From Pyrocephalus nanus (Eukaryota > Chordata > Aves > Passeriformes > Tyrannidae): a DNA stretch of 64,000 bases. The notes under the pieces were generated by a model. That model saw only the letters and a program-made list of their open reading frames with translations. It ran no database searches and was not told where the DNA came from. Position 1 is the stretch's first letter. Each line of letters opens with the position of its first letter. Below, piece by piece: positions 35,317-47,600 of this stretch. The DNA is taken from positions 21,467,001 through 21,531,000 of the forward strand of contig CM076271.1 of assembly GCA_038380795.1 (NCBI GenBank), in the 5' to 3' direction. The translations under genes were made by a program, and so were the position numbers.

Positions 35317-36967
35317 GCCCCGACGGGACCGTGCACTTGGCAATGGAGGGCCCCCCATTGCTGAGTCAGCGGTTCCGGGGGCTGGCAGGGATGGGATCAG
35401 GATGCTGAGCTCCAGCCAAGGCAGGGCAGGAAATGGTGCAGCCACTGCAAGAAGTGAAGGCAGAGTGAGATGAAGGCCAAGCTCCAGCACAAGGGTGGGT
35501 GAGAAAAGCCCATGGCCCTCAGGTGGAGCTTTGAATTCCTTGGAAAAATGGATCTTGTCAAAGGGCTCAGGCCCATGTGGGTGCTGGAGCAGAGGCCTCT
35601 TCAGCTCATGGTCAGCCTAAAAAGGTGCAAGGACAGCAAGTTTTGATGATAGAACGAGGTGGCAAACAAGGTGAAGTGGTAAAGAGAAAAGCTGAGCTTC
35701 AGATTGGTCCTGTGCCACAGCAGCCTTGTGGAGTGCTTGTTGCTTTCCCTGACTGTGGAATGGCAGTGGATATTTCCAAGGGCTGCCTTGTGCTGAGGAA
35801 CACTGGGGTCAGTTCCCTTTCCCTGGGCAGGGCAGGCAGGGCAAGTTTACCTGCCCCCCTGGAGGGTGGCTGGATGAGACTTGATCACCAAATGCAAACA
35901 GTAAATAGAGGAGGTCCATTGGTGACCTTTGGGCATCAGGTAGAGCAACTCACTGCTTACTCCTGGGGGGATATATTTACAGCATTCTCACCATCGGATA
36001 GGAAGTTTTTGAAGACTTTATTTCATCCACTAATCATAGTAATTACACTGATTTTATGAACAATAGGGAGTTGTTGTCTATGGCATCTCCTCCAAGAAGT
36101 TGTTTCTTGCATGTGTCTATCCTGACCAGGGATCAAAGGAGCGAAGGGAAAGGATGAGAAGTTCCCCGAGAGTTGCTGCCCAGGGGCTGCTGCCCCTGAG
36201 GAACAGGGTGAAGGCTGTCTGTGCTCAGGTGCCCTGGCTGAAGTGTGTAGTTGGTGTGAGTGTTGCTGGAGAAAGGCAGGCCAGGTGTGTGCAGCTGTTC
36301 CGTGCCCTCCACCCTTGGCCCTGCTGGGGCACCCAGCCAGCGCTCCAGGGGTGGCCAACTTGCAGCTCCCGAGAAGCTGCCCATACCCACAGCCGGATAG
36401 GCCTGGCCTAAAGCCGGCTCTGTTGGTCAGAGTCTGGCCAGCAGGAGCCTCTTGTAGCCGCCCCGCAGCCTCCCCTGCGGGTGGACGCACCCACAGGAAT
36501 TGTGGCAGTTCCCGGAGACTGCGGGATCGGCTGTGCCGGGGCTGCCCAGCTGCCCTGTGGGCTGGGGGTGGAGTGTGAGGGGGCCATGGGGGAGAGATTT
36601 CTGCTTAGCCACAGTTCTGTCTCTTGAGGCAGTCAGGATTTGATACCTTGCTCATTTATCAGATCCCATAAATCTGTATCTGATGTGTTGGATTGGGTTT
36701 GTTTCAACTGTTCCTATTATCCTGTGACTTGTGAGGAGTTGTTTCCTCAAGTGCCTTGCCCGTGGGCACAACAGCAGGTGTGTGCAGCAGCTGGAGACTG
36801 GGCAGGTTTGGGGGCAGTGGTGTCCCAGCTCCCTTTGCCATCCCTGCTGCAGGGTGGGAGCTGCACAGAGCCAGCAGCGTCCAGCTGGAGGATCCAGGAG
36901 GACGCAGCTCTGCTTTTCTGGGAGGTAAGAGGTGGGGGTGCAGGAGCTGGAAGGGGTGTTCTCCAGG
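35317..36967. other. Unique stretch before F2, no gene recognised
   Basis: A 160-codon plus frame at 35577-36059 and overlapping frames on both strands near 36.0-36.6 kb have no recognisable domains. This GC-moderate sequence is stop-poor, so length alone is weak evidence. Confidence 0.4.
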
Positions 36968-37657
36968 CAGAGGAAGGGAAGGAGCAGAGAGAACTGCAGC
37001 CCCCAGCAGCTCGGTCAGTGCTGGATGGACTCGGGGCTGGGAAAGGTCACTCAGTGTGAGGGCAGGTGAGAGCCCAGGGTGGCCCTGGCAGCCCTGGGAA
37101 CAAGTCCAGTGGGCAAAGGAATGGACCCTGGAGAGCTGGGCAAACAGCTGGAGGAGTTTCAAGGAGAAGCAGGAAACTGGACAAGTTGCAGCAGCTCCTT
37201 TTATGTGTGTGTGTGTGTAGCCAAGTCTAGTGCAGCCACGAGTGAGGTGGAAAATGAACCTCAGGAGGCTGGGAATGAGTCCCACAAACTGGTTACAATG
37301 GGATTGAGTCTTCCCAAGTGTCTGAAAAGCTTTACTTTAGTTTGACTTTATAAATTGAAAACTGAAATGATTGTCTAGGTGTTAGGCCTTGCTGTCGTGT
37401 GTCTTTGGTGAGGTGTTGACTCAGTACCTTTCTTGGAGCTGCTGTTTGGTGTCCCTAATTGACCTGTAAGGTCCTGGTTTGTTCCCTGCTTCTCCCAGCT
37501 TGTTCAGGAGATGGAATTCCAGCGCTACAGTATAGATGGCTCATGGTGCTCCCAAAAGGAGCCTTTCTGCCTTCGGGACAAGTTGTGATGCCACTGGAGC
37601 TGTTGGGAGAAGCGGAGGGTCAGCAGTGCCAGGCCTTGAATGCTGCTGCTGTGGCAC
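36968..37657 (+). repeat. Duplicated segment F2 (pair with 30800-31484)
   Basis: A direct duplicate of F1 with the same orientation. It is followed after about 60 bp by the segment that is inverted relative to 12972-13241. Confidence 0.9.
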
Positions 37658-37717
37658 AGACGCTGCTCCCGGGCAGGTTCTTGGGTTGGATTCCTTGGCT
37701 GCCACTGGGCAAGGCCT

Positions 37718-37981
37718 GAAAGGGCCTCAGTTGTGTAGGGAACAAAACATGGAATGGGAAAGCAAAGCTGGGGAGGTTCTGGTTTCAGAAAGGTTCATTG
37801 CCTTCTCTTTCTGAAGGGACACTCACCAGGTCCAGCTGTGGTAAGAAGAGCAAGTGGGCTGTGAAGGTTTGGGGCAGTCTGGAAGCTCCCTTGTGCCCAA
37901 AGGATCCTGGCAAGTGCAGCCCTGGAAGAGTCAGGAATAATGAAAAGTGCCTCAGTTCTCATAAAGCTCAGCTTTGTAAGA
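37718..37981 (+). repeat. Partner of the inverted copy at 12972-13241
   Basis: It matches the reverse complement of 12972-13241 from CTGAAAGGGCCTCAGTTGTG through CATAAAGCTCAGCTTTGTAA with scattered substitutions and small indels. Confidence 0.85.
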
Positions 37982-38536
37982 CACGTCTCAAGACCAGACA
38001 AAATCCTCCAGCAGTGAGCTTGGCAGAAAAGGCCTGTGAAGCAAAGCAGCATGAAAATCTAGAACTGCTTGGGGATGGCAGGTGAAAGCTGGAGCCCTCC
38101 CAGGTCAAGGTGTCTGATCCCCACAATCCTCTTTGTGTCCTCTGCCAGAAGCTGCCCTTGGTCATTCTTGTGGTTTGCAGGTTGTAAGAAGACCCTTGAA
38201 ATTTGCTTCTGGGAACAGGGATCCAATTCCTGATGGTTGTCCTTGAAACAGAAGTGAGTCTCTGTGAGAAATGAGGAGGCTCCAGGAGTGCTGGGGCTGG
38301 AGAGTCCACAGTGAGTATGGTTTGAGTGTCCTGATGTCCCTGACCCAATGCTGTGTTGTCATCAAGTCCCTTCATTCTGATTTAAATTGTCTTTAAATGT
38401 GCTGGAAGTCCAAATTGAAGTAGAAAATGCTTGTGGAAAGCTGAGTGTTCCCAAGGGAATGGTTTAGGGACGTGCAGCTTGTGAACTGCAGAAATAATTC
38501 GGGTTCCCCCAGAAACCTGCTGGGCTGTTTAGGAGG
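37982..38536. other. Unique flank immediately left of the satellite
   Basis: Non-repetitive sequence with no recognised gene. The transition to the satellite at 38537 is abrupt (GGGCTGTTTAGGAGG, then T and C tracts). Confidence 0.5.
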
Positions 38537-38680
38537 TTTTTCTTCCCCCCTTTTTTTCTTCCCCCCTTTTTTTCTTCCCCCCTTTTTTTCTTCCCCCCTT
38601 TTTTTCTTCCCCCCTTTTGTTCTTCCCCCCTTTTTTTCTTCCCCCCTGTTTTTCTTCCCCCCTTTTTTTCTTCCCCCCCT
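38537..38680 (+). repeat. Left-edge CpG-less subarray of the satellite
   Basis: The first units read TTTTTTTCTTCCCCCC without the CG of the standard unit. From about 38677 the CTCGTC form takes over. CpG-less units reappear only as short blocks with a TCCTCCCTTTTTTCTTCC and CTATTTTCTTCC signature, for example near 40495-40555, 41755-41815, 47055-47120, 52055-52115 and 60635-60700. Confidence 0.9.
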
Positions 38681-41600
38681 TTTTCTCGTCCCCCCTTTTT
38701 CTCGTCCCCCCTTTTTCTCGTCCCCCCTTTTTCTCGTCCCCCCTTTTTCTCGTCCCCCCTTTTTCTCGTCCCCCCTTTTTCTCGTCCCCCCTTTTTCTCG
38801 TCCCCCCTTTTTCTCGTCCCCCCTTCTTCTCGTCCCCCCTTCTTCTCGTCCCCCCTTCTTCTTTCCCCCCTTTTCTCGTCCCCGCTTTTCTCGTCCCCGC
38901 TTTTCTCGTCCCCCCTTTTCTCGTCCCCCCTTTTCTCGTCCCCCCTTTTCTCGTCTCCCCTTCTTCTCGTCCCCCTTCTTCTCGTCCCCCTTCTTCTCGT
39001 CCCCCTTCTTCTCGTCCACCTTCTTCTCGTCCTCCCTTTTTCGCGTCCCCCCTTTTTCGCGTCGCCCCTTTTTCTCGTCCCTCCTTTTTCTCGCCCCTCC
39101 TTTTTCTCGTCCCCCGTTTTTCTCGTCCCCCTTTTTCTCGTCCCCCCTTTTTCTCGTCCCCCTTTTTCTCGTCCCCCCTTTTCCTCGTCCCCCCTTTTCC
39201 TCGTCCCCCCTTTTTCTCGTCCCCCCTTTTTCTCGTCCCCCCTTCTTCTCGTCCCCCCTTCTTCTCGTCCCCCTTCTTCTCGTCCCCCTTCTTCTCGTCC
39301 CCCTTCTTCTCGTCCCCCTTCTTCTCGTCCCCCTTCTTCTCGTCCCCCTTCTTCTCGTCCCCCTTCTTCTCGTCCCCCTTCTTCTCGTCCCCCCTTCTTC
39401 TCGTCCCCCCTTCTTCTTTTCCCCCCTTTTCTCTTTTCCCCCCTTTTCTCTTTTCCCCCCTTTTCTCGTCCTTGCTTTTCTCGTCCCCCTTTTTCGCGTC
39501 CCCCCTTTTTCTCGTCCCCCCTTTTTCGCGTCCCCCCTTTTTCTCGTCCCCCCTTTTTCTCGTCCCCCCTTTTTCTCGTCCCCCCTTTTTCTCGTCCCCC
39601 CTTCTTCTCGTCCCCCCTACTTCTCGTCCCCCCTTCTTCTCGTCCCCCCTTCTTCTCGTCCCCCCTTCTTCTTTCCCCCGTTTTCTCGTCCCCGCTTTTC
39701 TCGTCCCCGCTTTTCTCGTCCCCCCTTTTCTCGTCCCCCCTTTTCTCGTCCCCCCTTTTCTCGTCCCCCCTTCTTCTCGTCCCCCTTCTTCTCGTCCCCC
39801 TTCTTCTCGTCCTCCCTTTTTCTCGTCCCCCCTTTTTCTCGTCCCCCCTTTTTCTCGTCCCCCCTTTTTCTCGTCCCCCTTTTTCTCGTCCCCCTTTTTC
39901 TCGTCCCCCCTTTTTCTCGTCCCCCCTTTTCCTCGTCCCCCCTTTTTCTCGTCCCCCCTTTTTCTCGTCCCCCCTTCTTCTCGTCCCCCCTTCTTCTCGT
40001 CCCCCTTCTTCTCGTCCCCCTTCTTCTCGTCCCCCTTCTTCTCGTCCCCCTTCTTCTCGTCCCCCCTTCTTCTCGTCCCCCCTTCTTCTTTCTCCCCCTT
40101 TTCTCTTTTCCCCCCTTTTCTCTTTTCCCCCCTTTTCTCGTCCTCGCTTTTCTCGTCCCCCTTTTTCGTGTCCCCCCTTTTTCGTGTCCCCCCTTTTTCG
40201 CGTCCCCCCTTTTTCGCGTCCCCCCTTTTTCGCGTCCCCCCTTTTTCGCGTCCCCCCTTTTTCGCGTCGCCCCTTTTTCGCGTCCCCCCTTTTTCGCGTC
40301 CCCCCTTTTTCGCGTCCCCCCTTTTTCTCGTCCCCCCTTTTTCTCGTCCCCCCTTTTTCTCGTCCCCCCTTTTTCTCGTCACCCCTTCTTCTCGTCCCCC
40401 CGTCTTCTTTTCCCTCATTTTCTTATCCCTGCTTTTCTCGTCCCCCCTTCTTCTCGTCCCCCTTCTTCTCGTCCCCCCATTTTCTTGTCCCTCCTTTTTT
40501 TCTTCCCCCCTTTTTTTCTTCCTCCCTTTTTTCTTCCCCCCTATTTTCTTCCCTACCTTTTGCTCGTCCCCCTTTTTTCTCGTCCCCCTTTTTTCTCGTC
40601 CCCCCTTTTTCTCGTCCCCCCTTTTTCTCGTCCCCCCTTTTTCTCGTCCCCCCTTTTTCTCGTCCCCCCTTTTTCTCGTCCCCCCTTCTTCTCGTCCCCC
40701 CGTTTTTCTCGTCCCCCTTTTTCTCGTCCATCTTTTTTCTCGTCCCCCGTTTTTCTCATCCCCCTTTTTCTCGTCCCCCCTTATTCTCGTCCCCCTTTTT
40801 TCGCGTCCACCCTTTTTCTCGTCCCCCCTTCTTCTCGTCCCTCCGTCTTCTTTTCCCTCATTTTCTCGTCCCCGCTTTTCTCGTCCCCCCTTTTTCGCGT
40901 CCTTCCTTTTTCTCGTCCCCCCTTTTTCTCGTCCCCCCTTTTTCTCGTCCCCCCTTTTTCGCGTCCCCCCTTTTTCTCGTCCCCCTTCTTCTCGTCCTCC
41001 CTTTTTCTCGTCCCCCCTTTTTCTCGTCCCCCCTTTTTCTCGTCCCCACTTTTTCTCGTCCCCCTTTTTCTCGTCCCCCTTTTTCTCGTCCCCCCTTTTT
41101 CTCGTCCCCCCTTTTCCTCGTCCCCCCTTTTTCTCGTCCCCCCTTTTTCTCGTCCCCCCTTATTCTCGTCCCCCCTTCTTCTCGTCCCCCTTCTTCTCGT
41201 CCCCCTTCTTCTCGTCCCCCTTCTTCTCGTCCCCCTTCTTCTCGTCCCCCTTCTTCTCGTCCCCCTTCTTCTCGTCCCCCTTCTTCTCGTCCCCCCTTCT
41301 TCTCGTCCCCCCTTCTTCTTTCTCCCCCTTTTCTCTTTTCCCCCCTTTTCTCTTTTCCCCCCTTTTCTCGTCCTCGCTTTTCTCGTCCCCCTTTTTCGTG
41401 TCCCCCCTTTTTCGTGTCCCCCCTTTTTCGCGTCCCCCCTTTTTCGCGTCCCCCCTTTTTCGCGTCCCCCCTTTTTCGCGTCCCCCCTTTTTCGCGTCGC
41501 CCCTTTTTCGCGTCGCCCCTTTTTCGCGTCGCCCCTTTTTCGCGTCGCCCCTTTTTCGCGTCCCCCCTTTTTCGCGTCCCCCCTTTTTCTCGTCCCCCCT

Positions 41601-44600
41601 TTTTCTCGTCCCCCCTTTTTCTCGTCCCCCCTTTTTCTCGTCACCCCTTCTTCTCGTCCCCCCGTCTTCTTTTCCCTCATTTTCTTATCCCTGCTTTTCT
41701 CGTCCCCCCTTCTTCTCGTCCCCCTTCTTCTCGTCCCCCCATTTTCTTGTCCCTCCTTTTTTTCTTCCCCCCTTTTTTTCTTCCTCCCTTTTTTCTTCCC
41801 CCCTATTTTCTTCCCTACCTTTTGCTCGTCCCCCTTTTTTCTCGTCCCCCTTTTTTCTCGTCCCCCCTTTTTCTCGTCCCCCCTTTTTCTCGTCCCCCCT
41901 TTTTCTCGTCCCCCCTTTTTCTCGTCCCCCCTTCTTCTCGTCCCCCCGTTTTTCTCGTCCCCCTTTTTCTCGTCCATCTTTTTTCTCGTCCCCCGTTTTT
42001 CTCATCCCCCTTTTTCTCGTCCCCCCTTTTTCTCGTCCCCCTTTTTTCGCGTCCACCCTTTTTCTCGTCCCCCCTTCTTCTCGTCCCTCCGTCTTCTTTT
42101 CCCTCTTTTTCTCGTCCCCGCTTTTCTCGTCCCCCCTTTTTCGCGTCCTTCCTTTTTCGCGTCCCCCCTTTTTCTCGTCCCCCCTTTTTCTCGTCCCCCC
42201 TTTTTCGCGTCCCCCCTTTTTCTCGTCCCCCCTTCTTCTCGTCCCCCTTTTTCTCGTCCCCCCTTTTTCTCGTCCCCCCTTTTTCTCGTCCCCCATTTTT
42301 CTCGTCTCCCCTTTTTCTCGTCCCCCCTTTTTCTCGTCCCCCTTTTTTCGTCCCCCCTTTTTCTTGTCCCCCCTTTTTTTCGCCCCTCTTTTTTCTCGTC
42401 CCCCGTTTTTCTCGTCCCCCTTTTTCTCGTCCCCCCTTTTTCTCGTCCCCCCTTCTTCTCGTCCCCCCTTCTTCTCGTCCCCCCTTCTTCTTTTCCTCCC
42501 TCTTCTCGTCCCCGCTTTTCTCGTCCCCCCTTTTCTCGTCCCCCTTCTTCTCGTCCCCCTTCTTCTCGTCCCCCTTCTTCTCGTCCCCCTTCTTCTCGTC
42601 CCCCTTCTTCTCGTCCCCCTTCTTCTCGTCCCCCTTCTTTTCGTCCCCCTTCTTCTCGTCCTTCCTTTTTCGCGTCTTCCCTTTTTCGCGGTCACCCTTT
42701 TTCGCGTCCCCCCTTTTTCTTGTCCCTCCTTTTTCTCACCCCTCCTTTTTCTCGTCCCCGTTTTTCTCGTCCCCCGTTTTTCTCGTCCCGCTTTTTTCTC
42801 GTCCCCCCTTTTTCTCGTCCCCCCGTTTTTCTCGTCCCCCTTTTTGTCGTCCCCCCTTTTTGTCGTCCCCCTTTTTCTCGTCCCCCTTTTTCTCGTCCCC
42901 CCTTTTTCTCGTCCCCCCTTTTTCTCGTCCCCCCTTTTTCTCGTCCCCCCTTTTTCTCGTCCCCCTTTTTTCGCGTCCCCCCCTTTTCTCGTCCCCCTTC
43001 TTCTCGTCCCCCTTCTTTTCGTCCCCCTTCTTCTCGTCCCCCCTTTTTCTTGTCCCTCCTTTTTTTCTTCCCTCCCTTTTGCTCATCCCCCTTTTTCTCG
43101 TCCCCCTTTTTTCTCGTCCCCCTTTTTTCATGTCCCCCCTTTTTCTCGTCCCCCCTTTTTCTCGTCCCCCCTTTTTCTCGTCCATCTTTTTTCTCGTCCC
43201 CTCCTTTTTCTCGTCTCTCCTTTTTCTCTTCCCCCCTTTTTTTCGTCCCCCCTTTTTCTTGTCCCTCTTTTTTTTCGCCCCTCTTTTTTCTCGTCCCCCC
43301 TTTTTCTCGTCCCCCTTTTTCTCGTCCCCCCTTCTTCTCGTCCCCCCTTCTTCTCGTCCCCCCTTCTTCTTTTCCTCCCTCTTCTCGTCCCCGCTTTTCT
43401 CGTCCCCCCTTTTCTCGTCCCCCCTTTTCTCGTCCCCCTTCTTCTCGTCCCCCTTCTTCTCGTCCCCCTTCTTCTCGTCCTCCTTTTTCGCGTCTTCCCT
43501 TTTTCGCGTCTTCCCTTTTTCTCGCCCCTCCTTTTTCTCGTCCCCCATTTTTCTCGTCCCCCGTTTTTCTCGTCCCGCTTTTTCGCGTCCCCCCTTTTTC
43601 TCGTCCGCCCTTTTTCTCGTGCGTCCTTTTTCTCGTGCGTCCTTTTTCTCGTCCCCCCTTTTTCGCGTCCCCCCTTCTTCTCGTCCCCCCTTCTTCTCGT
43701 CCCCCCTTCTTCTCGTCCCCCCTTCTTCTCGTCCCCCCTTCTTCTTTTCCCCCCTTTTGTCGTCCCCGCTTTTCTCGTCCCCCCTTTTCTCGTCCCCCTT
43801 CTTCTCGTCCCCCTTCTTCTCGTCCTTCCTTTTTCGCGTTCCCCCTTTTTCGCGTCCCCCTTTTTCGCGTCCTTCCTTTTTCGCGTCCCCCCTTTTTCTC
43901 GTCCCCCCTTTTTCTCGTCCCCCTTTTTTCTCGTCCCCCCTTTTTCTCGTCCCCCCATTTTTGCGTCCCCCCTTTTTCTCGTCCCCCCTTCTTCTCGTCC
44001 CTCCGTCTTCTTTTCCCTCATTTTCTCGTCCCCGCTTTTCTCGTCCCCCCTTTTTCTCGTCCCCCCTTTTCTCGTCCCCCTTCTTCTCGTCCCCCTTCTT
44101 CTCGTCCCCCCTTTTTCTTGTCCCTCCTTTTTTTCTTCCCCCCTTTTGCTCATCCCCCTTTTTCTCGTCCCCCTTTTTTCTCGTGCCCCTTTTTTCTTGT
44201 CCCCCCTTTTTCTCGTCCCCCCTTTTCTAGTCCCCCCTTTTTCTCGTCCCCCCTTTTTCTCGTCCCCCCTTTTTCTCGTCCCCCCTTTTTCTCATCCGTC
44301 TTTTTTCTTGTCCCCCTTTTTTCTCGTCTCCCGTTTTCCTCGTCCCCCCCTTTTCTCGTCCCCCTTTTTTTCGTCCCCCCGTGTTCTTGTCCCTCCTTTT
44401 TTTCGCCCCTCTTTTTTCTCGTCCCCCGTTTTTCTCGTCCCCCTTTTTCTCGTTCCCCCTTTTTCTCGTCCCCCCTTTTTCTCGTCCACCCATTTTCTCG
44501 TCCCCCCTTTTTCTCGTCCCCCCTTTTTCTCATCCATCTTTTTTCTTGTCCCCCATTTTTCTCGTCTCCCCTTTTTCTCGTCCCCCTTTTTTCTCGTCCC

Positions 44601-47600
44601 CCTTTTTTTCATCCCCCCTTGTTCTTGTCCCTCCTTTCTTTCGCCCCTCTTTTTTCTCGTCCCCCGTTTTTCTCGTCCCCCTTTTTCTCGTCCCCCTTTT
44701 TCTCGTCCCCCCTTTTTCTCGTCCCCCCTTTTTCGCGTCCCCCTTCTTCTCGTCCCCCTTCTTCTCGTCCCCCCTTCTTCTCGTCCCCCCTTCTTTTTTT
44801 CTCCCCTTTTCTCTTTTCCCCCCTTTTCTCTTTTCCCCCCTTTTCTCTTTTCCCCCCCTTTCTCGTCCTCGCTTTTCTCGTCCCCCTTTACCGCGTCCCC
44901 CCTTTTTCGCGTCCCCCCTTTTTCGCGTCCCCCCTTTTTCTCGTCCCCCCTTTTTCTCGTCCCCCCTTTTTCTCGTCCCCCCTTTTTCTCGTCCCTCCTT
45001 TTTCTTGCCCCTCCTTTTTCTCGTCCCCCCTTTTCTCGTCCCCCCTTTTCTCGTCCCCCCTTCTTCTCGTCCCCCTTCTTCTCGTCCCCCTTCTTCTCGT
45101 CCTCCCTTTTTCTCGTCCCCCTTTTTCTCGTCCCCCCTTTTTCTCGTCCCCCCTTTTTCTCGTCCCCCTTTTTCTCGTCCCCCCTTTTTCTCGTCCCCCC
45201 TGTTCCTCGTCCCCCCTTTTTCTTGTCCCCCCTTTTTCTCGTCCCCCCTTCTTCTCGTCCCCCCTTCTTCTCGTCCCCCTTCTTCTCGTCCCCCTTCTTC
45301 TCGTCCCCCTTCTTCTCGTCCCCCTTCTTCTCGTCCCCCTTGTTCTCGTCCCCCCTTCTTCTCGTCCCCCCTTCTTCTCGTCCCCCCTTCTTCTCGTCCC
45401 CCCTTCTTCTTTCCCCCGTTTTCTCGTCCCCGCTTTTCTCGTCCCCGCTTTTCTCGTCCCCCTTTTTCTCGTCCCCCCTTTTTCTCGTCCCCCCTTTTTC
45501 TCGTCCCCCTTTTTTCGCGTCCCCCCTTTTTCTCGTCCCCCCTTCTTCTCGTCCCTCCGTCTTCTTTTCCCTCATTTTCTCGTCCACGCTTTTCTCGTCC
45601 CCCCTTTTTCTCGTCCCCCCTTTTCTCGTCCCCCTTCTTCTCGTCCCCCTTCTTCTCGTCCCCCTTCTTCTCGTCCCCCCTTTTTCTTGTCCCTCCTTTT
45701 TTTCTTCCCCCCCTTTTGCTCATCCCCCTTTTTCTCGTCCCCCTTTTTTCTCATCCCCCTTTTTTCATGTCCCCCCTTTTTCTCGTCCCCCCTTTTTCTC
45801 GTCCCCCCTTTTTCTCGTCCATCTTTTTTCTCGTCCCCTCCTTTTTCTCGTCTCCCCTTTTTCTCGTCCCCCTTTTTTTCGTCCCCCCTTTTTCTTGTCC
45901 CTCTTTTTTTCGCCCCTCTTTTTTCTCGTCCCCCCTTTTTCTCGTCCCCCTTTTTCTCGTCCCCCCTTTTTCTCGTCCCCCCTTCTTCTCGTCCCCCCTT
46001 CTTCTCGTCCCCCCTTCTTCTCGTTCCCCCTTCTTCTTTTCCTCCCTCTTCTCGTCCCCGCTTTTCTCGTCCCCCCTTTTCTCGTCCCCCCTTTTTTCGT
46101 CCCCCCTTTTCTCGTCCCCCTTCTTCTCGTCCCCCTTCTTCTCGTCCCCCTTCTTCTCGTCCCCCCTTCTTCTCGTCCCCCCTTCTTCTCGTCCCCCCTT
46201 CTTCTTTTCCCCCCTTTTCTCTTTTCCCCCCTTTTCTCTTTTCCCCCCTTTTCTCGTCCTCGCTTTTCTCGTCCCCCTTTTTCGCGTCCCCCCTTTTTCG
46301 CGTCCCCCCTTTTTCGCGTCCCCCCTTTTTCGCGTCCCCCCTTTTTCGCTTCCCCCCTTTTTCTCGTCCCCCCTTTTTCTCGTCCCCCCTTTTTCTCGTC
46401 CCCCCTTTTTCTCGTCCCTCCTTTTTCTTGCCCCTCCTTTTTCTCGTCCCCCGTTTTTCTTGTCCCCCTTTTTCTCGTCCCCCCTTTTTCTCGTCCCCCT
46501 TTTTCTCGTCCCCCTTTTTCTCGTCCCCCCTTCTTCTCGTCCCCCCTTCTTCTCGTCCCCCCTTCTTCTCGTCCCCCCTTCTTCTTTCCCCCGTTTTCTC
46601 GTCCCCGCTTTTCTGGTCTCCGCTTTTCTCGTCCCCCCTTTTCTCGTCCCCCCTTTTCTCGTCCCCCCTTCTTCTCGTCCCCCTTCTTCTCGTCCCCCTT
46701 CTTCTCGTCCTCCCTTTTTCTCGTCCCCCCTTTTTCTCGTCCCCCCTTTTTCTCGTCCCCCTTTTTCTCGTCCCCCCTTTTTCTCGTCCCCCCTTTTCCT
46801 CGTCCCCCCTTTTTCTCGTCCCCCCTTTTTCTCGTCCCCCCTTCTTCTCGTCCCCCCTTTTTCTCGTCCCCCCTTCTTCTCGTCCCCCCTTCTTCTCGTC
46901 CCCCTTCTTCTCGTCCCCCTTCTTCTCGTCCCCCTTCTTCTCGTCCCCCTTCTTCTCGTCCCCCCGTCTTCTTTTCCGTCATTTTCTTATCCCTGCTTTT
47001 CTCGTCCCCCCTTCTTCTCGTCCCCCTTCTTCTCGTCCCCCCATTTTCCTGTCCCTCCTTTTTTTCTTCCCCCCTTTTTTTCTTCCTCCCTTTTTTCTAC
47101 CCCCCTATTTTCTTCCCCCCCCTTTTGCTCGTCCCCCTTTTTTCTCGTCCCCCTTTTTTCTCGTCCCCCTTTTTCTCGTCCCCCCTTTTCCTCGTCCCCC
47201 CTTTTCCTCGTCCCCCCTTTTTCTCATCCCCCCTTTTTCTCGTCCCCCCTTCTTCTCGTCCCCCCTTCTTCTCGTCCCCCTTCTTCTCGTCCCCCTTCTT
47301 CTCGTCCCCCTTCTTCTCGTCCCCCTTCTTCTCGTCCCCCTTCTTCTCGTCCCCCTTCTTCTCGTCCCCCTTCTTCTCGTCCCCCTTCTTCTCGTCCCCC
47401 CTTCTTCTCGTCCCCCCTTCTTCTTTTCCCCCCTTTTCTCTTTTCCCCCCCTTTTCTCTTTTCCCCCCTTTTCTCGTCCTTGCTTTTCTCGTCCCCCTTT
47501 TTCGCGTCCCCCCTTTTTCTCGTCCCCCCTTTTTCTCGTCCCCCCGTTTTTCTCATCCCCCTTTTTCTCGTCCCCCCTTCTTCTCGTCCCCCCTTCTTCT

